In this document: positions 1-5,193 of the stretch, one piece after another | Position numbering within the stretch: position 1 is the stretch's first letter | Layout of the letters: each line of letters opens with the position of its first letter | DNA from: Chloroflexia bacterium | GTDB lineage: Bacteria > Chloroflexota > Chloroflexia > QHBQ01 > JADMIH01 | NCBI GenBank assembly: GCA_025927935.1 | Contig: JAICKM010000275.1 | Location: 1-8,487 of the forward strand | DNA length: 8,487 nt | Direction of reading: 5' to 3' | Notes under the pieces: generated by a model | Seen by the model: the letters and a program-made list of their open reading frames with translations, nothing else | Database searches by the model: none | What the model was told of the DNA's origin: nothing | Translations under genes and position numbers: made by a program

Positions 1-180
1 CAGGTTAAGCTGGCCGGCGAGCAGGTCCGCCAGTTGCTTCGAGGGGCGGATGCCGTTGGCCTCGACCTTGCGGATCGTCTCCCCGGCACAGCCGGCGCGC
101 TCGGCCAGGGCGTCCTGGGTGAGATCGAGCGCGCGGCGCCGGGCCTTGAGCCATTGGCCGAAGCTGGGGTTTGGGTCCAT
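1..180 (-). CDS. XRE-family helix-turn-helix regulator, N-terminal part
   Basis: The frame runs off the left edge, so only the first 60 residues are visible. They form an XRE/Cro-type DNA-binding domain: an opening helix with GQWLKARRRALDLTQ (about residues 8-22), the helix-turn-helix around DALAERAGCAGETIRKVE (about 23-40), then a helix with RPSKQLADLLAG. In Chloroflexi such N-termini often precede a large ATPase and TPR repeats, but nothing here shows what follows. I chose the ATG at 178-180 because GGAG lies 7 nt upstream. An in-frame ATG at 229-231 would add 17 residues, but it lies only about 5 nt after the predicted -10 box, so it would need a leaderless transcript. The DNA-binding role is confident; target genes and full architecture are unknown. 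Confidence 0.8.
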   Translation of the reverse strand, partial: MDPNPSFGQWLKARRRALDLTQDALAERAGCAGETIRKVEANGIRPSKQLADLLAGQLNL

Positions 181-235
181 CTCTGCGCTCCGTTCACTGG
201 TAGTCCCATTGTTCGGCTCGCTCTGTCCCATCCGT

Positions 236-244
236 AGTATAGCA
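236..244 (-). promoter_or_regulatory. Extended -10 promoter of the XRE gene
   Basis: The minus strand reads TGCTATACT, an extended -10 element (TGn plus TATACT). I see no good -35 hexamer, which is usual for extended -10 promoters. Transcription would begin near 229-231, giving a leader of about 50 nt before the preferred ATG at 180. The same TGCTATA core occurs in the promoter at 1697-1705. Confidence 0.45.
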
Positions 245-291
245 TATCCCATCGCATCTACCTCAGCCCCTGGTTGTATTTGGGCGGCCGG

Positions 292-624
292 CTAGCGATT
301 GCCGCTGCAATACTCGCTGGTGGTCTGCGCCATCTGCCGGCGTGCGCTGTAGCGCGGATCGTAGAACTGGCGATACTCGTTCGTCGTCGCCGCGATCTGC
401 TGGGCGGCGCTGTAGTGCGGGTCGTAGAACTGGCGGTATTCGCTGGTGGCCTGCTCGATGCGGCTGTTGCTGTCGCACGGTCCCGCCAGGGAGCGGACCA
501 TGGCCGGGTGGGTCACGCCGGTCGCGGCCCTGGTCGGCATGGGCGGACTACCGACCGCCAGGGCCACTATCGCGACGGTAAGCGCCGATAAGGACCGCAA
601 TCGCTGCACTGTTATGGTATTCAT
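292..624 (-). CDS. Small predicted secreted protein with tyrosine-rich 21-residue repeats
   Basis: 110 residues, family not recognised. Residues 1-33 look like a Sec signal peptide: basic R8 and R10, a hydrophobic core at about 12-25 (LSALTVAIVALAVG), then a likely cleavage site after TRA at 31-33. The mature part of about 77 residues contains two full 21-residue repeats (60-80 and 81-101) with consensus T-[SN]-EYRQFYDP-x-YSA, and a truncated third starting at 102. Tyrosines fall four residues apart in each unit (63/67/71 and 84/88/92). Two cysteines, C50 and C106, bracket the repeats and could form a disulfide outside the cytoplasm. The start is well supported: AAGGAG at 632-637 lies 7 nt before the ATG. 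The signal peptide, the strong ribosome site and the protein-level repeat argue for a real gene. No function can be assigned; binding to the cell wall or to a surface polymer is only a guess. Confidence 0.72.
   Translation of the reverse strand: MNTITVQRLRSLSALTVAIVALAVGSPPMPTRAATGVTHPAMVRSLAGPCDSNSRIEQATSEYRQFYDPHYSAAQQIAATTNEYRQFYDPRYSARRQMAQTTSEYCSGNR
295..447 (-). repeat. Tandem 63-bp coding repeat, two full copies plus a partial one
   Basis: Copies lie at 385-447 and 322-384, with a 27-bp partial copy at 295-321 ending at the stop codon. The period is exactly 63 bp (21 codons), so the frame is kept. The units differ at several positions, both silent and amino-acid-changing, so the duplication is not very recent. 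Confidence 0.8.
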
Positions 625-731
625 CTTAATGCTCCTTGATCAGGGTGCGCCGCTGCGCGTGCATCCTGGCTTTCGTGCCCTTCGCCTTTGCCGATATCAT
701 GCCGGGTTGCCCGACCGGAGGTTAGCGGTGG

Positions 732-772
732 GTTCTGCTCCGGCGCTTCGGGGGGGAACACCGGAGCAGAAC
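732..772. repeat. Perfect 12-bp inverted repeat (stem-loop)
   Basis: GTTCTGCTCCGG at 732-743 is exactly complementary to CCGGAGCAGAAC at 761-772, with a 17-nt loop. No T-tract follows on either strand, so it is a poor intrinsic terminator. A short palindrome CCTCATGAGG (775-784) follows directly. It lies about 108 bp upstream of the small secreted gene and could be an operator or leader structure, but this is inference. Confidence 0.75.
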
Positions 773-821
773 AACCTCATGAGGCATTGGAGCAAAAATC
801 CCGGTGGGACCAGAAGGGAGA

Positions 822-857
822 AGCGGGATGCAGAGCGGGATGAAAAGCGGGATGACT
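822..857. repeat. Three 12-bp tandem repeats (iteron-like)
   Basis: AGCGGGATG starts at 822, 834 and 846, a strict 12-bp spacing, with a variable three-base tail (CAG, AAA, ACT). Regular spacing near one helical turn resembles protein-binding iterons, but three copies could also be a simple microsatellite-like expansion. Confidence 0.7.
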
Positions 858-882
858 CGCCGTAACTGCGCGGACATGAAGC

Positions 883-927
883 AGGGGTGCCCGACACGCT
901 CCAAGCTGGAGAGCGTCAGGCACCCCT
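883..927. repeat. Large two-part stem-loop, possible terminator
   Basis: The outer stem pairs AGGGGTGCC (883-891) with GGCACCCCT (919-927). After a small internal loop, the inner stem pairs ACGCTC with GAGCGT around a 9-nt loop. On the plus strand it is followed by a moderately AT-rich stretch (AATTGTTGTATAT) with no continuous T-run; on the minus strand no T-run follows. It could end transcripts or be part of a mobile repeat. Confidence 0.6.
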
Positions 928-978
928 AATTGTTGTATATGGTTGCGGCGTCAGTGGTTCGTCACCCGGCCCTTGTCT

Positions 979-1043
979 AGGGAGCGCAGCGAATAGTCTC
1001 GGCGCCTGAGAGCAGCGCCGGAGATCCTTCGCTGTGCTCAGTA
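979..1043. repeat. Degenerate REP-like palindrome, copy A
   Basis: The left arm GAGCGCAGCGAATAGTCTC (982-1000) pairs imperfectly, with about four mismatches, with the right arm starting GAGATCCTTCGCTG at 1021. An inner GGCGC/GCGCC stem (1001-1005 with 1015-1019) completes a hairpin. It is related to copy B and to the much better preserved hairpin at 2526-2602. Confidence 0.55.
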
Positions 1044-1064
1044 GTCCGTCACAACGTTTTTGCC

Positions 1065-1133
1065 AGGGAGCGTAGCGAATAGTCTCGGCTTTTAGGCGAC
1101 AAGACGGAGATTCTGAGCGGAGCGAAGAATGAC
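1065..1133. repeat. Degenerate REP-like element, copy B
   Basis: Positions 1065-1089 match 979-1003 of copy A with one mismatch in 25 bases, 86 bp apart, so part of the element is tandemly duplicated. Its right part carries TCTGAGCGGAGCGAAGA (1112-1128), a 17-base core also present twice, in opposite orientations, in the hairpin at 2526-2602. Related sequence around the element (CAGTGGTTCGTCAC at 952, CAGTAGTCCGTCAC at 1039, AGTGGTTC at 1180) suggests several nested or eroded copies. Confidence 0.6.
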
Positions 1134-1247
1134 AATTTTGGTGTGACAGACTGCTCAGAATAACAAGCGCGCGGATTTAGTGGTTCAGTACGCGGCCTCC
1201 TGACGGCTGTTCGCGCGGCGGTGCGTAGGATACGGCTGACCGTTCGC

Positions 1248-1646
1248 TCAGGGCGCGGGCGCGCGACAGATGAACTCGACCTCGTTGCCGTCGGGGTCGT
1301 CCACGTACATGGTGCGGCTGGCGAGGACCGGGTGCTTGCCGGGGCGGGGCGCGTAGCCCGCCGCCGTGAGTGCCGCGTGCTGGGCTTCGAAGGCCGCCTC
1401 CGGCAGTTCCAGCGCCATGTGGTGCAACTGGTAGCCGCGCGGTTTAGCCCGCACATCGTCGGGCATGGGCACCAGCACGATCATCTGCGGGATGCCCGCG
1501 TGCCCTTCGCCCACTTTGAGGAAGGTGTTGGCGAGCGTGGGCGGGGAGATCACCTCTAGCCCCAGGAGATCGCGGTAGAAGGCCAGCGCGCGCTCCTTGT
1601 CCGCCGTCCAGAGCACAATTTCGGAAATGCCGACAACTTGTTTCAT
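1248..1646 (-). CDS. VOC-superfamily (glyoxalase/dioxygenase-like) protein
   Basis: 132 residues, the usual size of a single two-module vicinal-oxygen-chelate (VOC) protein; these enzymes isomerise, cleave or bind small molecules and normally act as dimers. The first module has the hallmark ADKERALAFYRDLLGLEV (residues 15-32). The second has LHHMALELP (74-82) and ends with DDPDGNEVEFI (116-126), the typical last strand with the acidic metal ligand (E124). The first ligand position, usually His at the start of strand 1, is E9 here, and I see no Glu on strand 4 (55-61), so the metal site may be incomplete. I chose the ATG at 1644-1646, preceded by AGGGG 8 nt upstream; a frame 11 residues longer starts inside the leader and has no better signal. 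A canonical extended -10 lies about 50 bp upstream. The substrate cannot be predicted. Confidence 0.85.
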   Translation of the reverse strand: MKQVVGISEIVLWTADKERALAFYRDLLGLEVISPPTLANTFLKVGEGHAGIPQMIVLVPMPDDVRAKPRGYQLHHMALELPEAAFEAQHAALTAAGYAPRPGKHPVLASRTMYVDDPDGNEVEFICRAPAP

Positions 1647-1696
1647 GGCAACGCCCCTTTGCGTGTAGAATAAGCACATGGCCGGTTATTGGCTCG

Positions 1697-1705
1697 ATTA
1701 TAGCA
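1697..1705 (-). promoter_or_regulatory. Extended -10 promoter of the VOC gene
   Basis: The minus strand carries TGCTATAAT, a perfect extended -10 element. Transcription would start near 1690, giving a leader of about 44 nt. No good -35 is seen. The element lies in the 99-bp region shared with the divergent nucleoside phosphorylase gene. On the plus strand only a weaker TAGAAT (1666-1671) is visible, with no matching -35. Confidence 0.6.
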
Positions 1706-1745
1706 CACCGCCGGCTACGGGCCTGCCGGCAGGGAAAGGAATCGC

Positions 1746-2507
1746 ATGGACCAAGCATACCCCATTCTGGAGTTTGACCCGGCGCCGGAGGCGTTCCTGG
1801 AGCCGCGCCGCCTGCTCCGGCCCATCGACGCGCCGGAGCATTGTGTGCTCTGCTTTTTTGCCGATGTGATCCGCGACGTATGTGCCGAGGATAAGGCGCG
1901 CACCCTCCACACGCTACAGACCGAGATCGGGAAGCACCCGCTGTACGAGATTGCCTTCGCCGGGCAGCGGCTGGCCGTGCTGCATCCTGGCGTGGGCGCG
2001 CCGCTGGCCGCCGGGTTCCTGGAGGAGGCTATCGCGCTGGGCTGCCGCAAGTTCATCGCCTGCGGCGGCGCGGGCGTGCTGGCGCCCGATGTGGCCGTCG
2101 GCCATGTGATCGTGCCCACGGCCGCTGTGCGCGACGAAGGCACCTCGTATCACTACCTGCCGCCGGGCCGCGAGGTCGCGGCGAGCGCCGAGGCCGTGGC
2201 GGCCATTGTCGCCGTGCTGCAGGACCACGGCGTGCCCTATGTGACGGCCAAGACCTGGACCACCGACGCCATCTATCGCGAGACGGCGGATAAAATCACC
2301 CGCCGCCGCGCCGAGGGCTGCGTGACGGTGGAGATGGAGGCGGCGGCGTTTTTCGCCGTGGCCCAGTTCCGCGGGATCCCCTTCGGCCAGTTGCTCTACG
2401 CGGGCGACGATCTCAGCGGCAGCGAATGGGACGCCCGCGCCTGGACTACCCATGCGGGCCGCGCGCTGCTGTTCCGGCTGGCCGCCGAAGCCTGCTTGCG
2501 TCTCTAG
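1746..2507 (+). CDS. Nucleoside phosphorylase (PNP/UDP family)
   Basis: 253 residues, the normal length for the family that splits purine or pyrimidine nucleosides with phosphate into base and ribose-1-phosphate, in cytosolic nucleoside salvage. Visible landmarks: the glycine-rich ACGGAGVL (residues 105-112), VPTAAVRDEGTSYHYLPP (123-140), WTTDAIYRET (171-180), and the family signature VEMEAAAFFAVA (195-206), whose glutamates contact the ribose. GDDLSG (220-225) supplies the acidic residues expected near the base. AAAGGA lies 5 nt before the ATG. Whether it prefers uridine, purines or a modified nucleoside cannot be told from the sequence, so no symbol is given. It is divergent from the VOC gene and is followed by a REP-like hairpin, so it is probably transcribed alone. 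Confidence 0.88.
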   Translation: MDQAYPILEFDPAPEAFLEPRRLLRPIDAPEHCVLCFFADVIRDVCAEDKARTLHTLQTEIGKHPLYEIAFAGQRLAVLHPGVGAPLAAGFLEEAIALGCRKFIACGGAGVLAPDVAVGHVIVPTAAVRDEGTSYHYLPPGREVAASAEAVAAIVAVLQDHGVPYVTAKTWTTDAIYRETADKITRRRAEGCVTVEMEAAAFFAVAQFRGIPFGQLLYAGDDLSGSEWDARAWTTHAGRALLFRLAAEACLRL

Positions 2508-2525
2508 TCTGTCCGGCCCTTGACC

Positions 2526-2602
2526 TGTCACTCTGAGCGGAGCGAAGAGCCTCGTCGTGGTTCCGGCACGAGACGAGATTCTTCGCTCCGCTCAGAATGA
2601 CA
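2526..2602. repeat. REP-like palindromic element, well preserved hairpin
   Basis: The arms at 2526-2556 and 2572-2602 are complementary at 28 of 31 positions, and an inner TCGTG/CACGA pairing (2555-2559 with 2567-2571) tightens the loop. Each arm contains the 17-base core TCTGAGCGGAGCGAAGA (2532-2548, and inverted at 2580-2596), identical to copy B at 1112-1128. It begins 19 bp after the phosphorylase stop codon and could stabilise or end that transcript. The pattern fits a dispersed, probably transposase-mobilised, small palindrome. Confidence 0.85.
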
Positions 2603-2661
2603 ATGACATGGCGCGGGTCGATGCAAATAGCCAACGCCGAAGAATGCAGCGCGGTGGGGCG

Positions 2662-2667
2662 TATAAT
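2662..2667 (+). promoter_or_regulatory. -10 box upstream of the CBS-domain gene
   Basis: A perfect TATAAT. No convincing -35 lies 16-18 bp upstream and there is no TGn extension. If used, transcription would start near 2674 and leave a GC-rich leader of about 130 nt. AACCGGC (2668-2674) at its start is complementary to GCCGGTT (2768-2774) just before the ribosome site, so the leader could fold on itself. Confidence 0.4.
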
Positions 2668-2802
2668 AACCGGCCCTGGCGTAGTTGTAAAAGCTATAGC
2701 CGTGGTGCTCCGGGCGGGCGCGCAATGGGGCGGGCCGGGTCGCAAGCGCCGCACCGGGGCCTGGCAAGCCGGTTCATCCGTGGAAAGGAGTGCCGCTGTC
2801 CT

Positions 2803-3879
2803 ATGTCTGAATCGCACCACCCGCACGCCGTGGCTGCGCCCGCCGGCCCACCGCCGCGCAAGGTCAGCCAGATCATGGAAACCGAGGTTGTGACCGTGCC
2901 GCCCGATATGCCGGTGGCCGACCTCTTAACGTTGCTGGTGAACCGGGCCTATAAGGCCCTCCCAGTGGTGGACGCCGAACGGCATGTGCTGGGCATGGTC
3001 ACGGACGGCGACTTGCTGCGCGCGCCGGGCCTGGGCTTGCGGCTGAACGTGCTGGAGGCCGTCGAAGCACAAGACGAGGGCGGGTTCGACGCCATTGTCG
3101 CCGCGGTGCGGGCGGGCGGCAAGACGGCCCGCGACGTGATGGGGGTGCGCCCGCAGGCAACTATCGGCCCGGACGCCGCGATTGTCGACGCAGCCCGGCT
3201 GATGGTGCAGCAGGGGGTCAAGCGCCTGCCGGTCGTGGACGCGCAGGGGCGGCTGGTCGGCATCCTGGGCCGGCTCGACATCTTGAAGGCGGCAGGCCAT
3301 GTGGTCGGGGTGCCCGGCCCGGAGCCGGTCGGCCCGCCGCCCGCCGGGGCGCACACCCTGGCCGATGTGATGGTGCGCGACGTGCCCACCGCTGGCCCCG
3401 ATACGCCGGTGGAGCAGGTGGTGGATACGCTGGTCGGCAGCCAGGGCGCGCGCCGGGTGGTTGTGACCGCCGGGCCGCAGGACCGCCGGGTGCTGGGCAT
3501 CATCACGGCCGCCGATCTCGTGCGCCGCAGCGCCGCGCCGGCCCGCGGGCAATTGCTCCACGCCCTGTTCCGGCAGTTGCAGTACATGGGCGCGGGCTTC
3601 GGCGCCCCGTTCGTGCCGGAGGCGCTGGACCCCAACACCTGCGCGGGGGACCTGATGACCACGCCCGCCACGACCGCGCCCGCCGATCTGCCGCTGGCGG
3701 GCGCCATTCACCTGATGGCCGAGCACGGCGTCAAGGCGCTGCCCGTGGTGGACGCGCAGGGGCAGTTGGTCGGGTTGGTCACCCGTCGGCGTGTGCTGCA
3801 AGCCCTGGCCCAGCCCACAGGCGCCGCGTCCAATCCGGCGGCGACTGCGGAGCCGCCGCCGGCAGACAGCCTGTGCTGA
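2803..3879 (+). CDS. Protein of four CBS domains
   Basis: 358 residues made almost entirely of two CBS (Bateman) pairs. Approximate limits: CBS1 20-74 (IMETEVVTVPPD to GMVTDGDLLRA), CBS2 109-165 (DVMGVRPQATIG to GILGRLDILKA), CBS3 186-243 (DVMVRDVPTAGPD to GIITAADLVRR), CBS4 281-337 (DLMTTPATTAPAD to GLVTRRRVLQA). CBS pairs bind adenosine nucleotides and usually regulate a partner. No enzyme, channel or transporter domain is fused here, and there are no membrane segments, so it is likely a cytosolic energy or nucleotide sensor acting on a protein I cannot identify. CBS3 lacks the usual VVD of the core strand and may not bind ligand. I chose the ATG at 2803 because GGAAAGGAG at 2782-2790 precedes it; the 12-nt spacing is long. 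The frame is open far upstream, but that part looks non-coding. Its 3' end overlaps the following acetyltransferase frame. Confidence 0.88.
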   Translation: MSESHHPHAVAAPAGPPPRKVSQIMETEVVTVPPDMPVADLLTLLVNRAYKALPVVDAERHVLGMVTDGDLLRAPGLGLRLNVLEAVEAQDEGGFDAIVAAVRAGGKTARDVMGVRPQATIGPDAAIVDAARLMVQQGVKRLPVVDAQGRLVGILGRLDILKAAGHVVGVPGPEPVGPPPAGAHTLADVMVRDVPTAGPDTPVEQVVDTLVGSQGARRVVVTAGPQDRRVLGIITAADLVRRSAAPARGQLLHALFRQLQYMGAGFGAPFVPEALDPNTCAGDLMTTPATTAPADLPLAGAIHLMAEHGVKALPVVDAQGQLVGLVTRRRVLQALAQPTGAASNPAATAEPPPADSLC

Positions 3880-4433
3880 TCGGCAAGGCCATCCGCTTGC
3901 AACCGATGACCATGGGCGACGCGCCACTGATCGCCGATTGGTTCAGCGATCCGGACTACATGGGCGAGTTCAACAATGTCTGCCCGCAGACTCGCGCCGA
4001 ATGGGAGCAGCACCTGGGCGGGCGGCACGGCGGGCACGACGACGGCATGTTCCTCATCGTCGGGCGGGAGACCGGCGAACCGATGGGCGCCATCGGCTAC
4101 TAGAATCCGTTCACCAACGGCGACTTCTTCAAGGGCTATGAGATCTGGTACCAGGTGCATCCGGGGTTTCGCCGCCGCGGCCTCGCCACGCAGGCGGCGT
4201 GCCTGCTGATCAACCACCTCTTCGCCGCCACGCCGGTGCCACGCATCCAGGCCACGGTGGCCGTGGACAATGCCGCCTCCTGCCGTGTGACGGCGGCGGG
4301 GATGCAGTGCGACGGCGTCTACCGCCAGGTGACGTTCCTGCACGGGCGCTGGATCGACATGTACCTCGACGCCATCGTGCGCGGCGACTGGGGCGATGAG
4401 GCCGCGTACCGCCGGGGCCGCCCGCCGTTCTGA
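3873..4433 (+). pseudogene. GNAT-family N-acetyltransferase interrupted by an in-frame TAG
   Basis: One continuous frame of 187 codons reads as a GNAT acetyltransferase (transfer of an acetyl group from acetyl-CoA to an amine), broken only by TAG at 4101-4103 (codon 77). Before the stop: IRLQPMTMGDAPLIADWFSD (about residues 7-26) and the strand ending GEPMGAIGY. After it: NPFTNGDFFKGYEIWYQVHP, then the acetyl-CoA loop FRRRGLATQAA (motif A, R-R-x-G-L-A), then the VAVDNAAS and GM segments typical of the C-terminal half. The reading frame is preserved and only one base need differ (for example TGG to TAG). The start is GTG at 3873, overlapping the CBS gene stop by 7 nt, which suggests translational coupling; no strong ribosome site is visible. 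Restart at the GTG at 4155 would lack the strand before motif A. Most likely a recent pseudogene or a sequencing error; readthrough is less likely. Confidence 0.8.
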
Positions 4434-4500
4434 GCCGCGGCGCGGGCAGGCCGTGGGGCGGATGGTGCAGGAAACTCGGGTCAATTTTCTGATGTTCAGG

Positions 4501-4560
4501 GTTGAGCATAGCTACAAGCAACGGTGAAGCTCTGGGGCGAGCTACGAAATGAGTTGCAAT
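4501..4560. other. Possible structured leader at the left edge of the AT-richer segment
   Basis: Between the acetyltransferase remnant and the kinase-like gene, base composition falls abruptly after about 4480. GCAAC (4518-4522) can pair with GTTGC (4553-4557), enclosing a hairpin AGCTC/GAGCT (4528-4532 with 4539-4543); AGCTAC occurs at 4510 and 4540. No gene is supported in 4434-4638. The structure is weak and could be chance. Confidence 0.25.
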
Positions 4561-4571
4561 AAGAACATCCA

Positions 4572-4597
4572 TTTGGCACCACAGTTTGGCATCGCAG
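4572..4597 (+). repeat. Two 13-bp tandem repeats upstream of the kinase-like gene
   Basis: TTTGGCACCACAG (4572-4584) is followed directly by TTTGGCATCGCAG (4585-4597), 11 of 13 bases identical, and then by another TTT. Each carries a TTGGCA that could serve as a -35 box. Confidence 0.6.
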
Positions 4598-4603
4598 TTT
4601 TAT
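4573..4603 (+). promoter_or_regulatory. Tentative promoter of the kinase-like gene
   Basis: TTGGCA at 4573-4578 and TTTTAT at 4598-4603 are 19 bp apart, slightly longer than optimal. It fits the position, about 35 bp before the start codon, but the -10 is a modest match. The -35 falls inside the 13-bp tandem repeat, so a protein binding the repeats would affect it. Confidence 0.3.
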
Positions 4604-4638
4604 GGAAACAACAAGAAAATTGAGGGGTAAAAATCAGC

Positions 4639-5127
4639 GTGACTCTGCACCTGATGGTTGGCCTTCCATGTAGCGGAAAAACGACCCTTGCCCGGCAACT
4701 CGAACGTCAATATTCGGCTCTCCGCTTTACGCTCGACGAATGGCACGTTCGGCTGTATGGACAAGACGCGTCTGAAGAAGAACACGATGCCCGGCATGAG
4801 CTAATTGAAGCTATTCAATGGGACGTAGCAACGCGCGCATTAATTCTTGGTGTAGATGTCATTTTAGATTTTGGCTGTTGGGTGCGTGTTCAACGCGATG
4901 AATATCGTTTACGTGCGGAGCAATTAGGGACAGAATTTAAGATTCATTATTTAGATACTCCCAAGCACATGCTCCTATCCCGCCTTGTTGCTAGAAATGC
5001 CAATCTCCCATCGGGCACGTTTTATATTCCAGAAACAAAACTTGAAGAATGGTTCCGAATATTTGAGCCTCCTTTCCCCGAAGAACTGCCCTATACTTTA
5101 ATCTATCGAGTTGACGAGCAAAGTTAG
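4639..5127 (+). CDS. P-loop kinase-like ATPase (AAA_33 / zeta-toxin-like fold), AT-richer than its neighbours
   Basis: 162 residues. Walker A GLPCSGKTT lies at residues 8-16, right at the N-terminus, as in small nucleotide-binding kinases. DEWHVRLYG (33-41) follows strand 2, where these enzymes place a substrate-binding acidic residue (D33). VILDFGCW (74-81) is the Walker B-like strand with D77. A lid-like basic region, SRLVARN (114-120), follows HYLDTP (103-108). This layout matches the family that includes polynucleotide-kinase-like proteins, antibiotic phosphotransferases and zeta toxins; the phosphate acceptor is unknown. No antitoxin-like gene sits beside it, so a toxin role is not supported. 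I use the GTG at 4639, with GAGGGG ending 11 nt upstream; the next ATG (4654) would cut too close to the P-loop. Two 60-base lines inside the gene count at 43-45% GC, against 82% for one just upstream, suggesting acquisition by transfer. It converges on recQ. Confidence 0.78.
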   Translation: MTLHLMVGLPCSGKTTLARQLERQYSALRFTLDEWHVRLYGQDASEEEHDARHELIEAIQWDVATRALILGVDVILDFGCWVRVQRDEYRLRAEQLGTEFKIHYLDTPKHMLLSRLVARNANLPSGTFYIPETKLEEWFRIFEPPFPEELPYTLIYRVDEQS

Positions 5128-5171
5128 GGCTGTCCGCCATCAAGGGCGCCGCTACGAAGGCGGGTGGCGGT

Positions 5172-5187
5172 CCCGCCCCGCGGCGGG
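5172..5187. terminator. GC-rich hairpin between convergent genes
   Basis: CCCGCC (5172-5177) pairs with GGCGGG (5182-5187) around a 4-nt loop, 6 bp beyond the recQ stop codon. It lies between the convergent kinase-like gene and recQ and could end either transcript, but no T-run follows on either strand, so it is only a candidate. Confidence 0.25.
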
Positions 5188-5193
5188 GGCCGG

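Larger units (their letters stand above)
625..1247. other. Gene-free, structure-rich intergenic region
   Basis: About 620 bp between two minus-strand genes. Open frames exist here but lack convincing ribosome sites and show repetitive low-complexity translations, so I call none. The region holds a stem-loop (732-772), a 12-bp tandem repeat (822-857), a second stem-loop (883-927), and degenerate REP-like elements from about 952 to 1201. Its right part is downstream of the glyoxalase-like gene and its left part contains the upstream region of the small secreted gene. I found no convincing -10/-35 pair for that secreted gene. Confidence 0.6.

Noticed and set aside
822..857. CRISPR-like repeat array
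   Set aside because: Units are only 12 bp with no spacers; too short and too few.
446..865. Plus-strand frame of 139 codons across the small secreted gene and its upstream region
   Set aside because: No ribosome site, the C-terminal part is only the 12-bp tandem repeat translated, and the opposite strand has a better supported gene.
2926..3927. Long minus-strand frame (333 codons) opposite the CBS gene
   Set aside because: Antisense to a clear four-CBS protein; rich in R, H, G and Q as shadow frames are.
4210..4572. Minus-strand frame overlapping the acetyltransferase remnant
   Set aside because: Mostly antisense to the GNAT frame, low-complexity translation, no ribosome site.
4639..5127. 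Zeta-type toxin of a toxin-antitoxin pair
   Set aside because: No small antitoxin-like gene lies on either side; the fold alone does not imply toxicity.
5118..5135. GTTAGGGC after the kinase-like gene as an integron attC core site
   Set aside because: It does not fit the GTTRRRY core exactly and no matching inverse core or imperfect palindrome surrounds it.
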